Assembly: GCA_020881915.1 (NCBI GenBank)
Contig: JAJFPB010000003.1
Location: forward strand, 4,464,001 to 4,528,000
Direction: 5' to 3'
Source of the DNA: Paramyrothecium sp. XJ0827
Lineage: Eukaryota; Ascomycota; Sordariomycetes; Hypocreales; Stachybotryaceae
DNA: 64,000 nt
Shown here: in pieces, positions 1 to 13,600 of the stretch
Position numbering within the stretch: position 1 is the stretch's first letter
Layout of the letters: the number at the start of each line of letters is the position of its first letter
Program-made: the position numbers and the translations under genes
The notes under the pieces: model-generated
Told to the model about the DNA's origin: nothing
The model's database searches: none
Seen by the model: the letters and a program-made list of their open reading frames with translations, nothing else

Positions 1-3000
1 TTTTGTTCTTCCCTTCCTCAAGACGGCTCCTCCGTATACTCGTCTCGGTCCAGCCGGCCAGCCATGCACTTTCTCGCTTCTGTTGCCAGAGAGATATTGC
101 AGATACGATGGTATCGGTTTCCAGCCCGTGACTGTGCTCATGCATCAGCCCTCCCCTTTCTGACACTCCGACAATGCGGTTTGGGAGGGAGCAATGACCC
201 ATCCACATTTGCTCTGACGTTACTAGCGAACACGATAATGACCTACTGGGTAGCTAACGAAAATGGCAGGCATCTGGACCTCTTCCCCACGGTGCTCTTG
301 TTTCAGCTATGCCGGCCCCTTGCTGCTTCTTCCGTCCCTCCTTAGCAGCGGAGTCTCCAACACGCCAAACCTGACCCCTCAGGCGCTCCGTAATCCACCC
401 TGCACTTCAGAATCACCAAGCCCACATCTCTGACACAAGCCCCTGGACTGCCCGCCTACCACTCTGTACCCTTCCTACTCCATGATGCCTACCCTGCCTC
501 GCTGGGCTGGACTGGGGCTGGTCTGGGCTGGACCGAGCTTGTCTCTTCGGCCGTGTGTGTCGTCTCCACCTGCGCGCGCACACTCACACAACTTCTCCTG
601 CAGATACTCTCTTGTTAGCCGAGATCTTGCCATCAATTCTACTTTGGGTTCAGCTTCCGGACGCCATGACCCTTCTGTCCCGGGCCGCGTCCGTTGCCGC
701 AGGCCACATGGCCATCCTCGATGCGACCTTTTTTCTTTCCTTTCTTGTCGTCTACATGTTTGAGCTGTCTGCTTCTCGTCCCCTCAGCGGTATGCTGGCA
801 TGACATTTGCAAAAATTGTGAACATGTCCGTCTGGTCTTTCACTATAGCTCTCAATGCTTGGCTCCCTATTTTAGTCCGCATTGCTTTCCTAGCATTGCT
901 TTCCTAGATTCAATTAGGCCTTCCGCTAGTTCACGGAATCTCCTTCTGACCGCTCTCTTGGCCCTTTTCATTCCTATTTCTCGTTCTTCATTTTGTGGGC
1001 TGTGCAACTCGCGAAATCCACTGTGACCATGCTCCTCCACGATACGCTAGAGCGCACCATTCGCATTTCCCTCATTTCCTGGGCCGCTGTCACCGAGCGG
1101 ACCATGCGACTAATGCGGATATGCGGATTTATTGGCTAAGATCTGTTGACTCCCCGGCTTCACGCGCCCCCTCAACTACCAATACGAGAGACGCCTTGAC
1201 GCGTCGACCGGGGTGCAAGTGTGCACTTTGTCCCGCGCTCGTGGGAAATATTGGACAAGGCCCTGCTCCATCACCAACATTCTACTGCGACGGTTCATGA
1301 GATGATCGATCGCATGCGTCGAGAGGGGAAACTGGCCGTGCTGACAGCGGCTCCATACCCAACGAAAGCTGGCAATTGACAGCCTCATCTGCACCTACGG
1401 TACTACGTGGCGTGTGCTTGTCGTGCATGCTTGCATCGCAAATCACCCGGCGCTTATTAGTGACGGCGGATCCTAGCCAATCGCCTCACAATGCCGTGCT
1501 GGACGCGAACCAGCCGTTACCAAGGGACTAGCTATCTCATGTGCTTTCGCTGACCAACGACTTAAGACGTCTAACCAATAACTGACTTAGTCGGTTGCCT
1601 TTCTTGTCTACAAACAGCATCCAAAGACGCTTATCGACTCCTGCCTCACAATTTGCCGCGCTCCTTGTTGCGTCTTGCATGCTGCTTACCCTCGCTCGCG
1701 GCTACCATGCGTCTCACACTTGCAACCGTGATTCACATCTATCCTGCTGCCGCGACGCTCAGACGTAGGAGCTGTCAACCTTTCTCACTATTTGACAGGG
1801 CTCTGATCCATTTCCACGTCGAAGCGCAGATTCTATGCAACCCGAAAATCCGTGCGCTTGGGACTAGTGTCTCAGCCCCCTTACCGGCGTGTCCAAAGCT
1901 CTCTAGCCAATATACTTGAAGCTCGCCGATAGATAGCGCACACGAACCTCGACACACGCATTGCATTGGACATAGCCCTCTACGTATTGACTCTATATGA
2001 TCTCCGCCAAGTGTCCTTACAGGTTGTTCGCGCCTCGTAGCCTCAACCTGAGATTGACGACGTGTCCAACTCGCGTTTCTGTTTCGACACTTTGGGAGGG
2101 GCCCTTGTAGGGCGGATAAAAGGCCCGCAACTGCTCGGGATGTTCCGACGTCGCAGGTTTCCTGCAAACCGTCCGAGCATTGCCGCGGCACTCGTCTCAC
2201 ACCGTGAACTGGCTTGCTGCTTATCCAAATTAAGACAGCTCCTCGTGAGAGCTACGAGATGGTCACACGTCGATGGTGAAACAAGCCAGCCCAGTGAAGA
2301 ATACTGGCTGACAACTATATGACAACACTCAAGGTGAAGCGACTCGCTCGGTTCGGCTCGTAAGCTGCTATTCATAGACACAGTATGAGGCGTAGCTTCA
2401 TATTCTAGACGATACTTCGGCATGTTGTCGCAAGATTGACGTCTCCTTGTGAGCTGTAAGTCTACACTTGTCTCAGCAACTTTGCCCAGCTTGAGCCAGC
2501 CTTTAAGGCATCGTCGATACCATGGCCCCGCATGGCTATGCCTTTCTTAGCTCTACGGCCTCCTCGAGAAGGTTGCAAAGTCAATGATGAGGTGTTTTGA
2601 TGCCAGTTGATCCCTTGTAGAAGTTCTCAACTGACGAATTGGCTCAAGTTTCCAAAGGAAATTGTTGGCCCCATCTGTATGAATGGTTCACGAACAGAGT
2701 CCCACGCTCGATGACTTTCCCAACTCCCAACACGCAGGCAACGTATATATGGACTCTTTCGAGAGAAGATAAGATGTGTATATTGCCACCTACATCACGT
2801 CAAGTCGAATCTTCCGTGTCCCAACCCACTCTTTAATATTGCTTAAGATAGCACTCTGGTAAACATTCATGTTTGCATAGTTAGGCAGCCACTCGCTAAA
2901 AAAACCCCTGGGTGGACACAAGAAGGACATATACTTACTTGTACATGTTATAAGTGCGTCCTCGAAAAGCTAATCAATAAAGCCTTCAGGCAATATCCTC

Positions 3001-6000
3001 TGAGAGACGTTCATGATTTTATGAATGTAATGACCAGCGCCGAAGCTCCTGACTTTGACGCAACTGCGCGGATATCCAGGGTTTTCAGTCGTTCTGGAGA
3101 AATCAATCCCCAGAGAAGGAAAATACAATCTCCTTAAAGAGGAGAAAGGTTTCTATAATCTTGATGAATTGTGTTAACGATAAATCTATCCCCTTCTTCG
3201 ATGATTTCGATGTGGAATCAAAGAAGTCCCTACATGAAGGTTCACTCGACGAGGTGTGAGAAGCATTTAAATGGTACGTCGATTTCTTTGTTTTAACAAT
3301 GACACAGTATATCATCCTTATTCCAGGGCCTTACACATCTACTCGAAGCCCTTGGCGCCAGGCAGCTACTAGGGGACGTATTCATGATCGAAAGTACCGC
3401 TACACGGGCGATGGTGCTATCCAAACGCGTGCACCGGGTAGTTGGGTGATTGTTGCATCCCGCAATGGCTATCAGGCTCTCACTGTTGATGAATGGTTTT
3501 TGAAGATTCACAATGACTTACACAGTCCTTCAAGCAATGACTCATCAGACGTGGCCAACTCCTCGTTCCAACCGATGTTCGAAACGAAACGGCAGAGTGT
3601 GTATTTGCCAATTTCCATCTGAGGAATGTCCGTGTTATATAGCGCACTCGGTGTTGCGTGTTACTAGCCGGCATTGAACCAGGCGGATGTTGTGCTTTCT
3701 GTCTTGAATAAGAAGATTCGAACTCCTCATTCGCAAGTACTTAGAGGTTCTCCCGTTTGGGTTCCATAGGATGCAACGTACGTGATAGTCTCAGCACCAG
3801 CGAGCATACGAGGTGCACACCGCTGTTTACGATTAGTGTTTCTTGATCTCTAGAATATCTTTGGGATATATTCAAACTTGGACATGATAGGTTCCTGAAC
3901 ACTAATGCATGTATTCTTCGATGCTCGAAGGTCTATCCGATTCAGCTAGCAGGTTGCATGTAATCGGAAGACTCGAACACTTCAATGCCCGTATTCCCAT
4001 GTTCGATATAAAACTCTTAGTCCACTGCTAGTCCTATCGTGACCACATTCCCGGTGCACGATAGAATACATAGAGTCATCTTTGATGGTATTGTTGAGTT
4101 GAGACTACCGGGCTCCTGATCAACCGCGAGGGCCTTTTGAGTTAGATAGAAGAATTGACTTACGGTGTCGTTTTTCGTTATTCAAAGTGAAAACGAGCTC
4201 TGAAGTTATGCTGCTGGTGTGTCTTTGAGCCACATAACTCGTCCTGGGTAGTCTTCTGCACAGTTTGGTTTGGGATACACTACACCAACACGATTCGCAG
4301 AGGACACTATTGATGCTATGTCGTACTCAATGGATAGCCAGACATGACTTGTGAGATGCTGTATGAAAAACGGACCAGTTTGAATAAAGCAATCTTGACC
4401 AGATGTCTTCACTTGGTTCCAAGCTGATTTGGCCATGTATCGTGTTACACTCGAGTTTGGCTATTTCCAGTGTCTTGTCATTACAAAATGCAGACCTTAA
4501 TGATTTAAGTTCCCTATATCAAGTCGGTTATCATCCGCGCTAGGCTTGCACGACATCTAGGATAGCAGGATCACCCCCAATCCGATGTTTTGAGAGTCGA
4601 GAGATGGACAGACAACGTATGGCAATGCATTGTGACAGAGCTCGGGAGTGAAGATTTGCTACAAATATTAGTTGCCCCGGCTCGTGGACTGGGTAGCTAC
4701 GCACCACTGATGTGCTTAAATGGTTTGTCCATAGTGTTGAACTTTCCGGTGAGAGACTTTGATTCACATGAGATCTAGCATTCGGACAGCACACCTTCCA
4801 CAACCTCAAGTTCTGCGGTGTTCAACTGTTATGCGATATCGGATTCCGCGTTACCATACAATGCAATAATGATAGATAAAGCGAACCGGTGAGAAGGATA
4901 GGTTCTTCCAGAAGATTCATTGTTCAACGAGAAGGCCACACACGTGCTGAGTACACCTGTGCTGAGATCATAGAAAAGGGTCAGCAAGAGTGCATACAAA
5001 TCAGATTTAAGTCTCACGCAAATCTACGTCGTGATTTTAAAGCACGTTAGCCAGAATAAATTCTCAAAGAGCAAAGAGCGCTGCTGCGAACTATCTCTTA
5101 CAGAATGACGAAGAGTGCACTTGATACGAATTCGAGGCGAACATCCGCAAAGGGCAGCACTACCCTATACTTCCAATGCATGGGGCCGCAACCTGCAAAA
5201 CACCTCGACTCCATTACCAGGTTGACGGAAGAACGGAACGGCAACAAAGCCATCCAATACCTGGACACGAGTCTTCACAGCTTCGCACACCACTCTGCCT
5301 GCATGACTACCGCCGCCAGGTAGGGGCGAGAGAACGCCTTACCTGACGGACATTGTGGGACCACGGCTTGGTTCGTCCTGACTCCCACCAAATCGAGTTT
5401 ACTATTTCCACTTTCGCTTCGGCGGCCCACACGTCATCTGGCATTGTAAGCGAGATGCCGCGCCGTCGGGCGTTGCCCGGCCGTCATGCCTCCCCGTGGA
5501 CCTTTGAGCCAACTTTGCATCGCGGTCGTGCACGTACAACAAACACCGTTGGGACCTGTACCGGTACCTCAATGATCGTGGCTGTGAGCAGTGCGCCAAG
5601 TCGTTAGTCCTTTTCCTTTCTTCATTGCAAATTTGCTTTCGAGTTTATTGGTGACGGAAAGAGGCGCGGTTGATGCAGGATCCATCATCACCCCCCCTTT
5701 TTTCCCTCTTCGTTCATCATTCTCCCGCACTCTTCCCATGCGGGGCCTTGGCACAAGTTGGTCCCGGGGCACACGATGCAGGACATTGCGGGAGCTCCGT
5801 GCTTCCGGAACTGCCGATGGCCCCGGCACCCCACGCACCAATGGCACACACGTACCTTCGTCAAGGGGGGCCCTGGAAGGAAGGAGGAGGCGTGGGGGAC
5901 ACGGACTGCCGCGGTTGTTTGTGTACGACAAGAGACTGGGGGAGAGGTTTTTTCTGCGGCCGGGCTTCGGCCGGGCATCTGCACCAGGCGCGTCCGCGAT

Positions 6001-9000
6001 GCGTATATGGCATAACGGAGCGGTATGCGAAAGAGGGGGCGTGGTGATCGCGAAGGATTTAGGCTGCAGGCAATCGTCCCCAGCGCCGCCTGCTGAGGCC
6101 AGTTGGTCCTGTCCGTCCTCCAACTAGGCGTCCGTGGCATCCATGGCGGGCTGAGACCTTGTCCCCATCACCGTCCTTCAATCCACTTCGGATCACCGTC
6201 AGGGTCCCACCGGGCGAGCTCAATTTCCACAATGTAGGGCTGACGGAAGGAGTCTTTGCCTCCTCCATCGCTCTTGGGAGCGGGCAATGACCGATCCCTG
6301 ATACCTGATATCTGGGTCACTCACTCATACCAGCGCCGCCCCCCCTGCACGCCAGGAGAGGCCGGACGAAGCGTGCAAGCATGAGCCATCTCGAGCGGAG
6401 AGTTGCCGGAGATTTTCTCCCCTCCCATTCGACCCTCATCTGGTCTGAAGTAAACACCTTCCCCCTCAGGGTCTGCTCACCGGCGAGCCCCCGGACGGCC
6501 CTCGGCCTTAACCTGCTTGAGATTGCTCTGACATCATGTGCAAGCATGGCCGATGGCCGATGGCCGATGGCCCAGGGCATCGTATCGTGATCAATGAAGA
6601 AGTATCGGTACGGTTGAAGCAAATGGCTGGCCGAGGTTGTCGGGCTTGCCATGGCCGACCAGGAGCCTAAGGCCGCGGCCTCAACTGACCATAGGCCCGT
6701 CTGAGGAAATGCCTCTCATGTCCGGAAGAGGCCATATTACTCGAAACTGTAGACTGGCTTTAGCAGAACCCGCAAGTCATGTTACTAGATTCGAGAATTA
6801 GTTGGGGCAACGTTAACCTGAAGGTACAACATCGATGCGAATAGCACAGATCCCAGTAAAGCCTTTCGACAGTGATGGAAGGGCAGTGACAACCTGAGAG
6901 TAAGTTGTTATCAAGATGGAACATATTTGGCCAACGCTCTGGTCGATCTTCCTCGGCGCGCACCCACCCCCCCCGACCCTAATCTGTCCTCACACGCCGC
7001 ATCGCTGAGTGGCTCCATGCCCGCCCAAACACTTCTAAGCCTCATCGCCCCGTCTGCGTGGCGGGATTCTCGCATGCCTGGGCGAGTTGCATTCATACCA
7101 CAGTACATCCCACGAGGCGCGGGCAACGGGCCGTGCCATTTGGAGCCGCAAATCATACCGCCGGCCCAGGTGGCCAGCTTATAAAGCAGCACAACCACAC
7201 GAAACGCGGACCGATTGGGTGAGACGACCGTTGGCGGGCTCTGGTGTTGACAAATGGTGCAGCTGCCGTAGCATTGATAGCCACGCCTTCTGATGTATGC
7301 ATGTCAATTTCTGCATGACCATCTGCACGCATGTGCCAGCGAAGACAACATGGTGCCCGGGTCGGGCTCGTGTTAAGGCACGGATGATGACAAGACTTCC
7401 CCCCTACACTCGAAGTTGATGCATGGGCGCTTGTCCTAGCACATGCACTTGGCATTCCAATCCTCGCTCATTCTCATACCTGGTCTTTCTAGCAGACGTG
7501 TCTTTAAAAACTATTAGGATGAAAGATATCTGGGATTATATGTTCGCAAAACGTCATGATTGGATGGGCGACCCGAGCTTACTCACAAGGCATTAGCTCC
7601 TACACTGTGCCTACGGTGATTTGTCTCTCCTCTGCTCCTTACCTCCTGCCACTTGCACCGAGGTTGCAGGCTCGTTTGAAGAGAGACGTGTAAATGCAAG
7701 TCGTGTTCGGATGCCGGAATACTCGCGCGGCACCATACGATGACACCCTTATGCTTTCCCGTGCTCGTCTAAAAATACGCAGCCTTGTCGTCGGTTGAGG
7801 TTCCCTTTGTATTGTTGCATTGCAGACTGCCATCGACCGTGAGCGGCAATCTCTGGCCGGCCCCTCCCCCCCCTCCCCCCCGTTCAACGTAAGGCTGATG
7901 GCGGAAGAGCCAGGTGGAGCAACAACACCACATCAAGTACCTTCGCAACCTGATGCCTGCATCCATCGTAAAGTTGGCTATGCTCACGTCAGAACACTAA
8001 TTGGCGAAGATGGCGCGCTAAGATACCTGTTCTCGCATTTGCTCATTTCTTGATGAAAGAACTAGGAGGCCGGTAGCGCGCCACCCCCCTCGTCTCCCTC
8101 GTCAGACATGCCGTAACAGGTGAACCTCCGAAGGGGGGTACCCCGGTCCCAGCGCCGTAGAGACGCGAAAACTCCTGCCCCGTCGGGCAATATTCCACGG
8201 TCGCTCGAGAGCATTGTTTGAGCTGGGCGGCGCCTGCTGTTGCCGCGAAGCATGGAAAGGCGCGCGTCTTCTGCAACGGGCTGTCTCGCCCATCAGCAAG
8301 CGGAGGACACATGCCCACACCACATCCGCCCGCTTATTCGGACGTATGGGGGCCGGGGATGCTTGTAAGACTCGGGACGGAAATGACCCGGCTCGGACGT
8401 TTATGCAAAGGAAAACTGGATGCCAGAAGGGGCAGTCACAAGTTATCAGACCAACACAAGCCTCCCCATCTCATGCCCAAGCACGTTGGTTCTGCACACG
8501 ACCAACTGCAACCGAGGGCCGCTCGCTCGGATAGCATATTGGTCCCCTCGTCTGACGGAGTCGGGAGCTTTTGGCATTGCTGCACTTTGGGGGACTTTGG
8601 TTCCGTTGTTTGCGACACAGTGTCGACAACCCACCATTCCCCACTCCCCATGCTGACAGGGCTGCAGGTTGGATCATCTCTTAGCTACAGGCACATCCTG
8701 TAGAGCCTCGTTAGCCCTTCCTCGTCTCTCCTTCCACTCAAGTGTAGAACACATACTATGTGGTGGAAAAGAGGCCCGATGCTTCCAGAACGCCTAGCTG
8801 AGTGGCGATGACCACGCAAGCTTGGCGATCGCATGAAAGTGCAAGTGTAGCGAGGCCCAAAAGAGAGGGCTATCGGCGCGGCCACCCTAAGGGGCGTCGC
8901 ACGGAGGCGGGAAAAGGTGGCTGAGCTGAGCAGGCCGGCCCCCGACTTCCCCGGCATATGGGAATCTGGGTTAAACAAGATGCGATTCCGAGACTGAACA

Positions 9001-9734
9001 AGTGCGCTCTGAAACTAGGGGTATAGATTCCCAATCAGGAGCATGAGATTCGTCCTCATGAAGCGCGTGTATGATGTCAGACACCCCCCCCGGAGTACTG
9101 GACCACTTCAACGGGGCGTGCATATCACGCTGGGCGGCGCTCATAACGAAATACCGCTGGAGCGCGTGATCATCGGCGACCAGGATCTTGACGCCGCTTT
9201 TTGACGTGTAAGTTAGGCTCCGAATCCATACAAACGACTAGCAAGGCCGCCACCACGTCTTCACAAGGCCGTACATTATACCATGGCAAGGTTGCAGAGC
9301 GAGAAAACACGAATAAAGAAAGAACAATCGTCTCTTCATAAGTCATAAACAGCAAGGTAATATGTACGCAAACGACAGGTATAACCCACATCCAGATGAT
9401 ATGCCCGTCACAGCCTTTGCGTTAGCTGCCCTACCCGCCAGAAAGAAAGGGGAAGAAACATCCACGGAATATGCTCCAGCGGTATGTGCAAAAGTTAGAA
9501 AGAACAATGATAAACAATATTGGACAATGAAGAAACACCAAAAAAAGAGAAATTCCAAAAAAGCCCAAGTCTGCAACCATGAAGCTCGACGGCCTCGACC
9601 ATAAAAGCTTCAAATTTTTGACAGTTCCACCACACCTGCATTATGGCCTCCCTCGTACATGTGACCTCATGTGGTGACGCAACAAGCGACGCAATATCTG
9701 TTTTTCTTTTTCGCCAACACCATCACCTTTGGCC
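1..9734. other. Long gene-free region
   Basis: I see no supportable gene in this stretch. Open frames are short, overlap one another on both strands, and match no family I recognise. Roughly 2.5-5.1 kb is AT-richer and may contain decayed sequence. About 5.3-9.1 kb is GC-rich with cytosine runs and overlapping frames on both strands near 5.6-6.1 kb, which is what GC-rich non-coding DNA produces by chance. A tandem GGCCGAT heptamer, about four copies, lies near 6546-6572. It could hold long leaders or non-coding RNAs, but nothing in the sequence proves transcription. Confidence 0.5.
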
Positions 9735-10682
9735 TTATCGCATCTCTTCGGGCCGAACGGTGGCGCCGTAGAAGCCTCCGCTGTGATCGCCACCAGATGC
9801 TGCGCAAGCGAGGCAGACTCCGCCGCCATAAACTCGCGTGTGTCGAGTCCAGCCAGCACCTTCGCCATCCAGAACCGAAATAATCTCTCCTCGAACGTCA
9901 ATTTCTCGGACGCCAATGGCCTTGCCCTCAGGCCTGAATGAGCCAGGCGGAGGCGGTGGGAGGATTGGGCTTGTGGGAGGATACGAGCTAGGCGAAAAAG
10001 TGAGATCCGCAGGCTCGGAGTCCGGGGATGAGAGGTTCAGAGGCACAGGCACCCCTATGGGAAGAGTCTTGTTGTAAGATCTTCTTCGAGGAGTCGGTGG
10101 GGATGCTGAGCTCGACTGTGATGCCGAGGTTGTGGTCGAGGAAGATACGTAGTCCGGGTTAGGTTGATGAATAAAACTCTCGGAGCTGCGTGGTCTGTCA
10201 TCAAAAGTGAAGACGGCATTGCTCAGCTCTGGAGGTGTTAATGGTGGTGCTGGAGGCGGTCTTGTCATGAGTTGTCTTGGGAGCGTGCCCTCCCGAGGCT
10301 TCCAGTTGGGATCAATAGCAAGCACTGTCTTCGCAGAGGGCTCCGAGTCGGCAAAGCTCACATGGTGAGCTGTCTTGGGAGCGCCGACGCTCCCCTTCGG
10401 GCGATGATGCTTCTCGTCCATTGGCCAAGCGGGCACATAAGCAGGCCGTTGGCTGAAGTCTTCCAGAAAGTTGGCTGGGGTTGAATGAAGTATACTAGGC
10501 TTTGCGAACCATGAGTAGACGGGCCGGGCACAGACGAGAAGCACCAGGAATAATGCGCAAAGACATAGAGCAAACTGAAGTGCATTCCATGAGGGAGAGA
10601 GGCTGTTCAAGTAGTCGCCGGACCCTGAGGTGGTGTCTGGCTGTGTTAGTCGCACCACCCCTTGACGATTGGTTGCGGGCAT
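9735..10682 (-). CDS. Single-pass membrane protein, unknown function
   Basis: This is an intronless frame of 315 residues starting at an ATG. A short polar N-terminus is followed by one strong hydrophobic segment at about residues 34-58 (rich in Leu, Ala, Val and Cys), then a long proline/serine-rich, low-complexity region, and a compact C-terminal segment (from about residue 245) with a pattern of Gly, Ile and charged residues that looks folded. The C-terminus ends in a basic/acidic tail. I do not recognise a named domain. The general plan (one membrane helix, disordered stalk, small C-terminal block) suggests a conserved fungal membrane protein with its C-terminal part outside the bilayer; orientation cannot be decided. 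The opposite strand shows no competing frame of similar quality. Reality of the gene is well supported by length and composition; its function is not. Confidence 0.5.
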   Translation of the reverse strand: MPATNRQGVVRLTQPDTTSGSGDYLNSLSPSWNALQFALCLCALFLVLLVCARPVYSWFAKPSILHSTPANFLEDFSQRPAYVPAWPMDEKHHRPKGSVGAPKTAHHVSFADSEPSAKTVLAIDPNWKPREGTLPRQLMTRPPPAPPLTPPELSNAVFTFDDRPRSSESFIHQPNPDYVSSSTTTSASQSSSASPPTPRRRSYNKTLPIGVPVPLNLSSPDSEPADLTFSPSSYPPTSPILPPPPPGSFRPEGKAIGVREIDVRGEIISVLDGEGAGWTRHTRVYGGGVCLACAASGGDHSGGFYGATVRPEEMR

Positions 10683-13600
10683 CTTTGGTGCAATGCTATC
10701 AGTCCCAGTAAATCCGGGTTGCCGCCGTTGGACCAGGGGTCTGTTAAAGTCACTCTACTTCTGCAGTCAGAATGGCTTCTGGGATTATTAGGCCTTCCCT
10801 ACGCTATTTGGCAAGGCGGCTGGGGCCACAGTAACGGGCCAGGGCGTTTCGGAGGGGGTGGTCGGACAAGGTCGTTTGCTTCCCAGTCGGGGCAGGCCAG
10901 ATTGGAAGGTCAATCGAGGTAGTGTAGTGGATGGAGGCTAGGACGTAGGAGCCCGCGGAATAAGCGTAAGCGATTGTCAGACGGTACAAACCGAGAGGAT
11001 CCGCGATGTAGAGCGTCAACAAATATTCTCGATGTAGCGTTGGAATGATTCTGAAACCGTTCGAAGATGTGCAAAATGGATGCCCACGGGCCGCACAATG
11101 GTTGGATTATTGAAACCTCTGGTGGCCGCAAATACAAGCACGACGACGCGACCAATGGAAAACCCCCCTCTTTGACCGAAGAGTAGACCACGACGTACTT
11201 CTAGTCGAAATCGATGGGTGAAGTATCAGTGTAACGAAGACTGATGGTCGAGTTAGGATGCGTCACTTTATATAGTTGTTCGAGACAATGAATCTAACTA
11301 GGTGCAGGCTAATGAGCCATCGCGTGGGGAGTGCAGCAGTACAAGGTGATGATGGTAGAACTGGATGTAGGTACAAAGACCAACCGGATCCCCTCAGTTC
11401 AGCCGGGATTGTTTTTGTGCTTCAGCTACACGAGCCACACTCGTGCGGCCGGAGCAGAAGCAGCTTCCCGTCGCCTTGAGCCTGGACAAAGCTCATGCAT
11501 TAATAAAGGGGGTGTAAATGGGCGTGTGAGAATGACGACGGAGGTTCGCAAGGAGGCGGCGGCGGCGGCGGCGGCAGCAGCAGCCAGATCACTTAGAAAG
11601 AGTTCTTAAGATCCAGATGGTACTAGCGCGGGTGGATAGGTGCAGAGCAACATCTGGGTGGCTTGCTGGTGGGCACCCAGACGCGAACGGGCGCAGGATA
11701 CAACAAGTGGGGATTGGGGATGGGGACGGGGATGGGTTAAAGCCGGAATGCCAATGCAGTCAGACGAAATGCTGGTGATTTCTTAGCCTCGCATGGATAG
11801 TGGTGCAACATCTTTGCGCCTGTGGTCAGCCATGAGATGAGACATCTTGGCCGTGCAAAGGCCAGGAGACCCCTACGGTCCTCGCAAAGCGCCGGCGGGG
11901 CGGTCATAGGGCCAGGTGCTGGAGGAAAAACCACGGCCAAACCGGTAGTAGGCCAACACTACGTTGCAGTAGGTGGCATCAGGCCGAGGACATTCAAGTC
12001 CCAAGGAGCTGGCTGTCGAATGCAAAGGACCCCTGTCCTCAGCCCTGGAGGGAACGCGAAGGACCAGATGGGGTCCCCTGGCCAGCCCGGACCGGTTAGA
12101 GCGATGGGCCGACCTCTTCATTTCTAAAGGACATTCTGGGCAATCGGGGATCTGGCATGAGGCCAGATGAGTGATGCAGCTATCGTGGTTCGGAGCGATA
12201 CCAGTTGAGTTGGCGCCTTGGCTCGCTGAAACGGCACCAAGCAGGTTAGTGTGGCCTGGAAATGATCAAGCGACTCTCGACAGGCGACAGATGATGAATA
12301 TTTCAGCTGAGCTGAGGTGAGCCCCAATCCTATCGAGACACCTCTAGGAGGAAAGTGGGGTGCGTGTCCCCTGTCAAGCTTGTTTAGAGGCAGGGGCCAA
12401 GAAGATGAGTTGATTGGCCTGTCAAGCCAGCCTTGTGGTAGATCACATCGATTTGAGGGTGTTGAAGTGTCCTATGCCTTGGTCGGCGGGATACAACCAA
12501 CAGCGCATGGCGTCTATCATCGCTTGCATGGACGGCGATTGTGGGGCCGAGGCAACGACGACTGTCGTATACGAGCATTGTCTTGTTGTAGCCTTGGGCT
12601 TGGTTGGTTGAACACGAAGGCCGTTAGCAGAGAGGGTCTAAATGTCACTGCCACAATATAGCGTAATCGCCCCCATGGGCCATGGGCCTACAGGGGCCAT
12701 GGCGTCGACGGCGAAAGCGACATTGAACAATCGGCCGACCCTGCGCAAGACAGCGCGTTGACGTAACAGCACAGCACTGAACACCAGAGTGCGACGTGGG
12801 AAAAGGGAATGAGGTGGCCGAGGCCGCAAGGGTAGGGAAGGGCGTAAACGAGGAACGAGAAACGAGGCAACGGACGGCAATGCGGCTCAAGCGCGGTCTA
12901 GAGCCGGCGGATGCCCGCTGGGCAAGGTTGCGATGGTCAACGGACTCTTGCTGAGGGTGATGGTCTCGGGTATCGGAAGTGATGGTAAAAGTGCTTCGGT
13001 CGCCCGGGCCAGAATCGAGGACGCTTGCACTACTGTACGGAGCGTCAGTAAGCCGCGGGATGCACAGCGCAAACAAGGAGTTTCGAAGGACCTGGACCGA
13101 GCGGAGACGAGTGCAGTGCGGGTTGCATCGCGTCTCTTTCAGCTTGGATGAACCGGGTTGGCGGCAATGATTGGACAGCGGTGCGCCATAGAGGGGTCCG
13201 AACTTGAAAAGTCGTGGAGGAGTTTAGTGCAGTGGAGGCTCGGACAAGGCCCCCAATTTAAAAACCACATATTACATACCTTACACTGCTTGCCTTGTTT
13301 GGCGTGGAGAGATACCTAGGTACCTCGAGCCCCACTGTGCCCGGGACTTGGAGGACCTCCCGTCCTGACAGCATGCTCAGGTGCCTTACCTTACCTTAGG
13401 TACAGTGTAGCACCTACCTCATCCCAAGGAAATCGCTCGATGAGACGGTGGTCCAGTCGCCTTCACACTTGCCTCGCCAGCAGCAAACACACCCGCCGAG
13501 GGTCGGAGCAAAAGCAGTACCCAGAGCAAGAGCTAGACCAAGCAATCCATGCTCTTCGATTGGATCGAATTTCACCAGGGCACCATCCCCGATCAGGGAA

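Noticed and set aside
5569..6127. Long overlapping frames on both strands (178 and 184 codons)
   Set aside because: Equal openness on both strands in GC-rich sequence, low-complexity translations and no recognisable motif.
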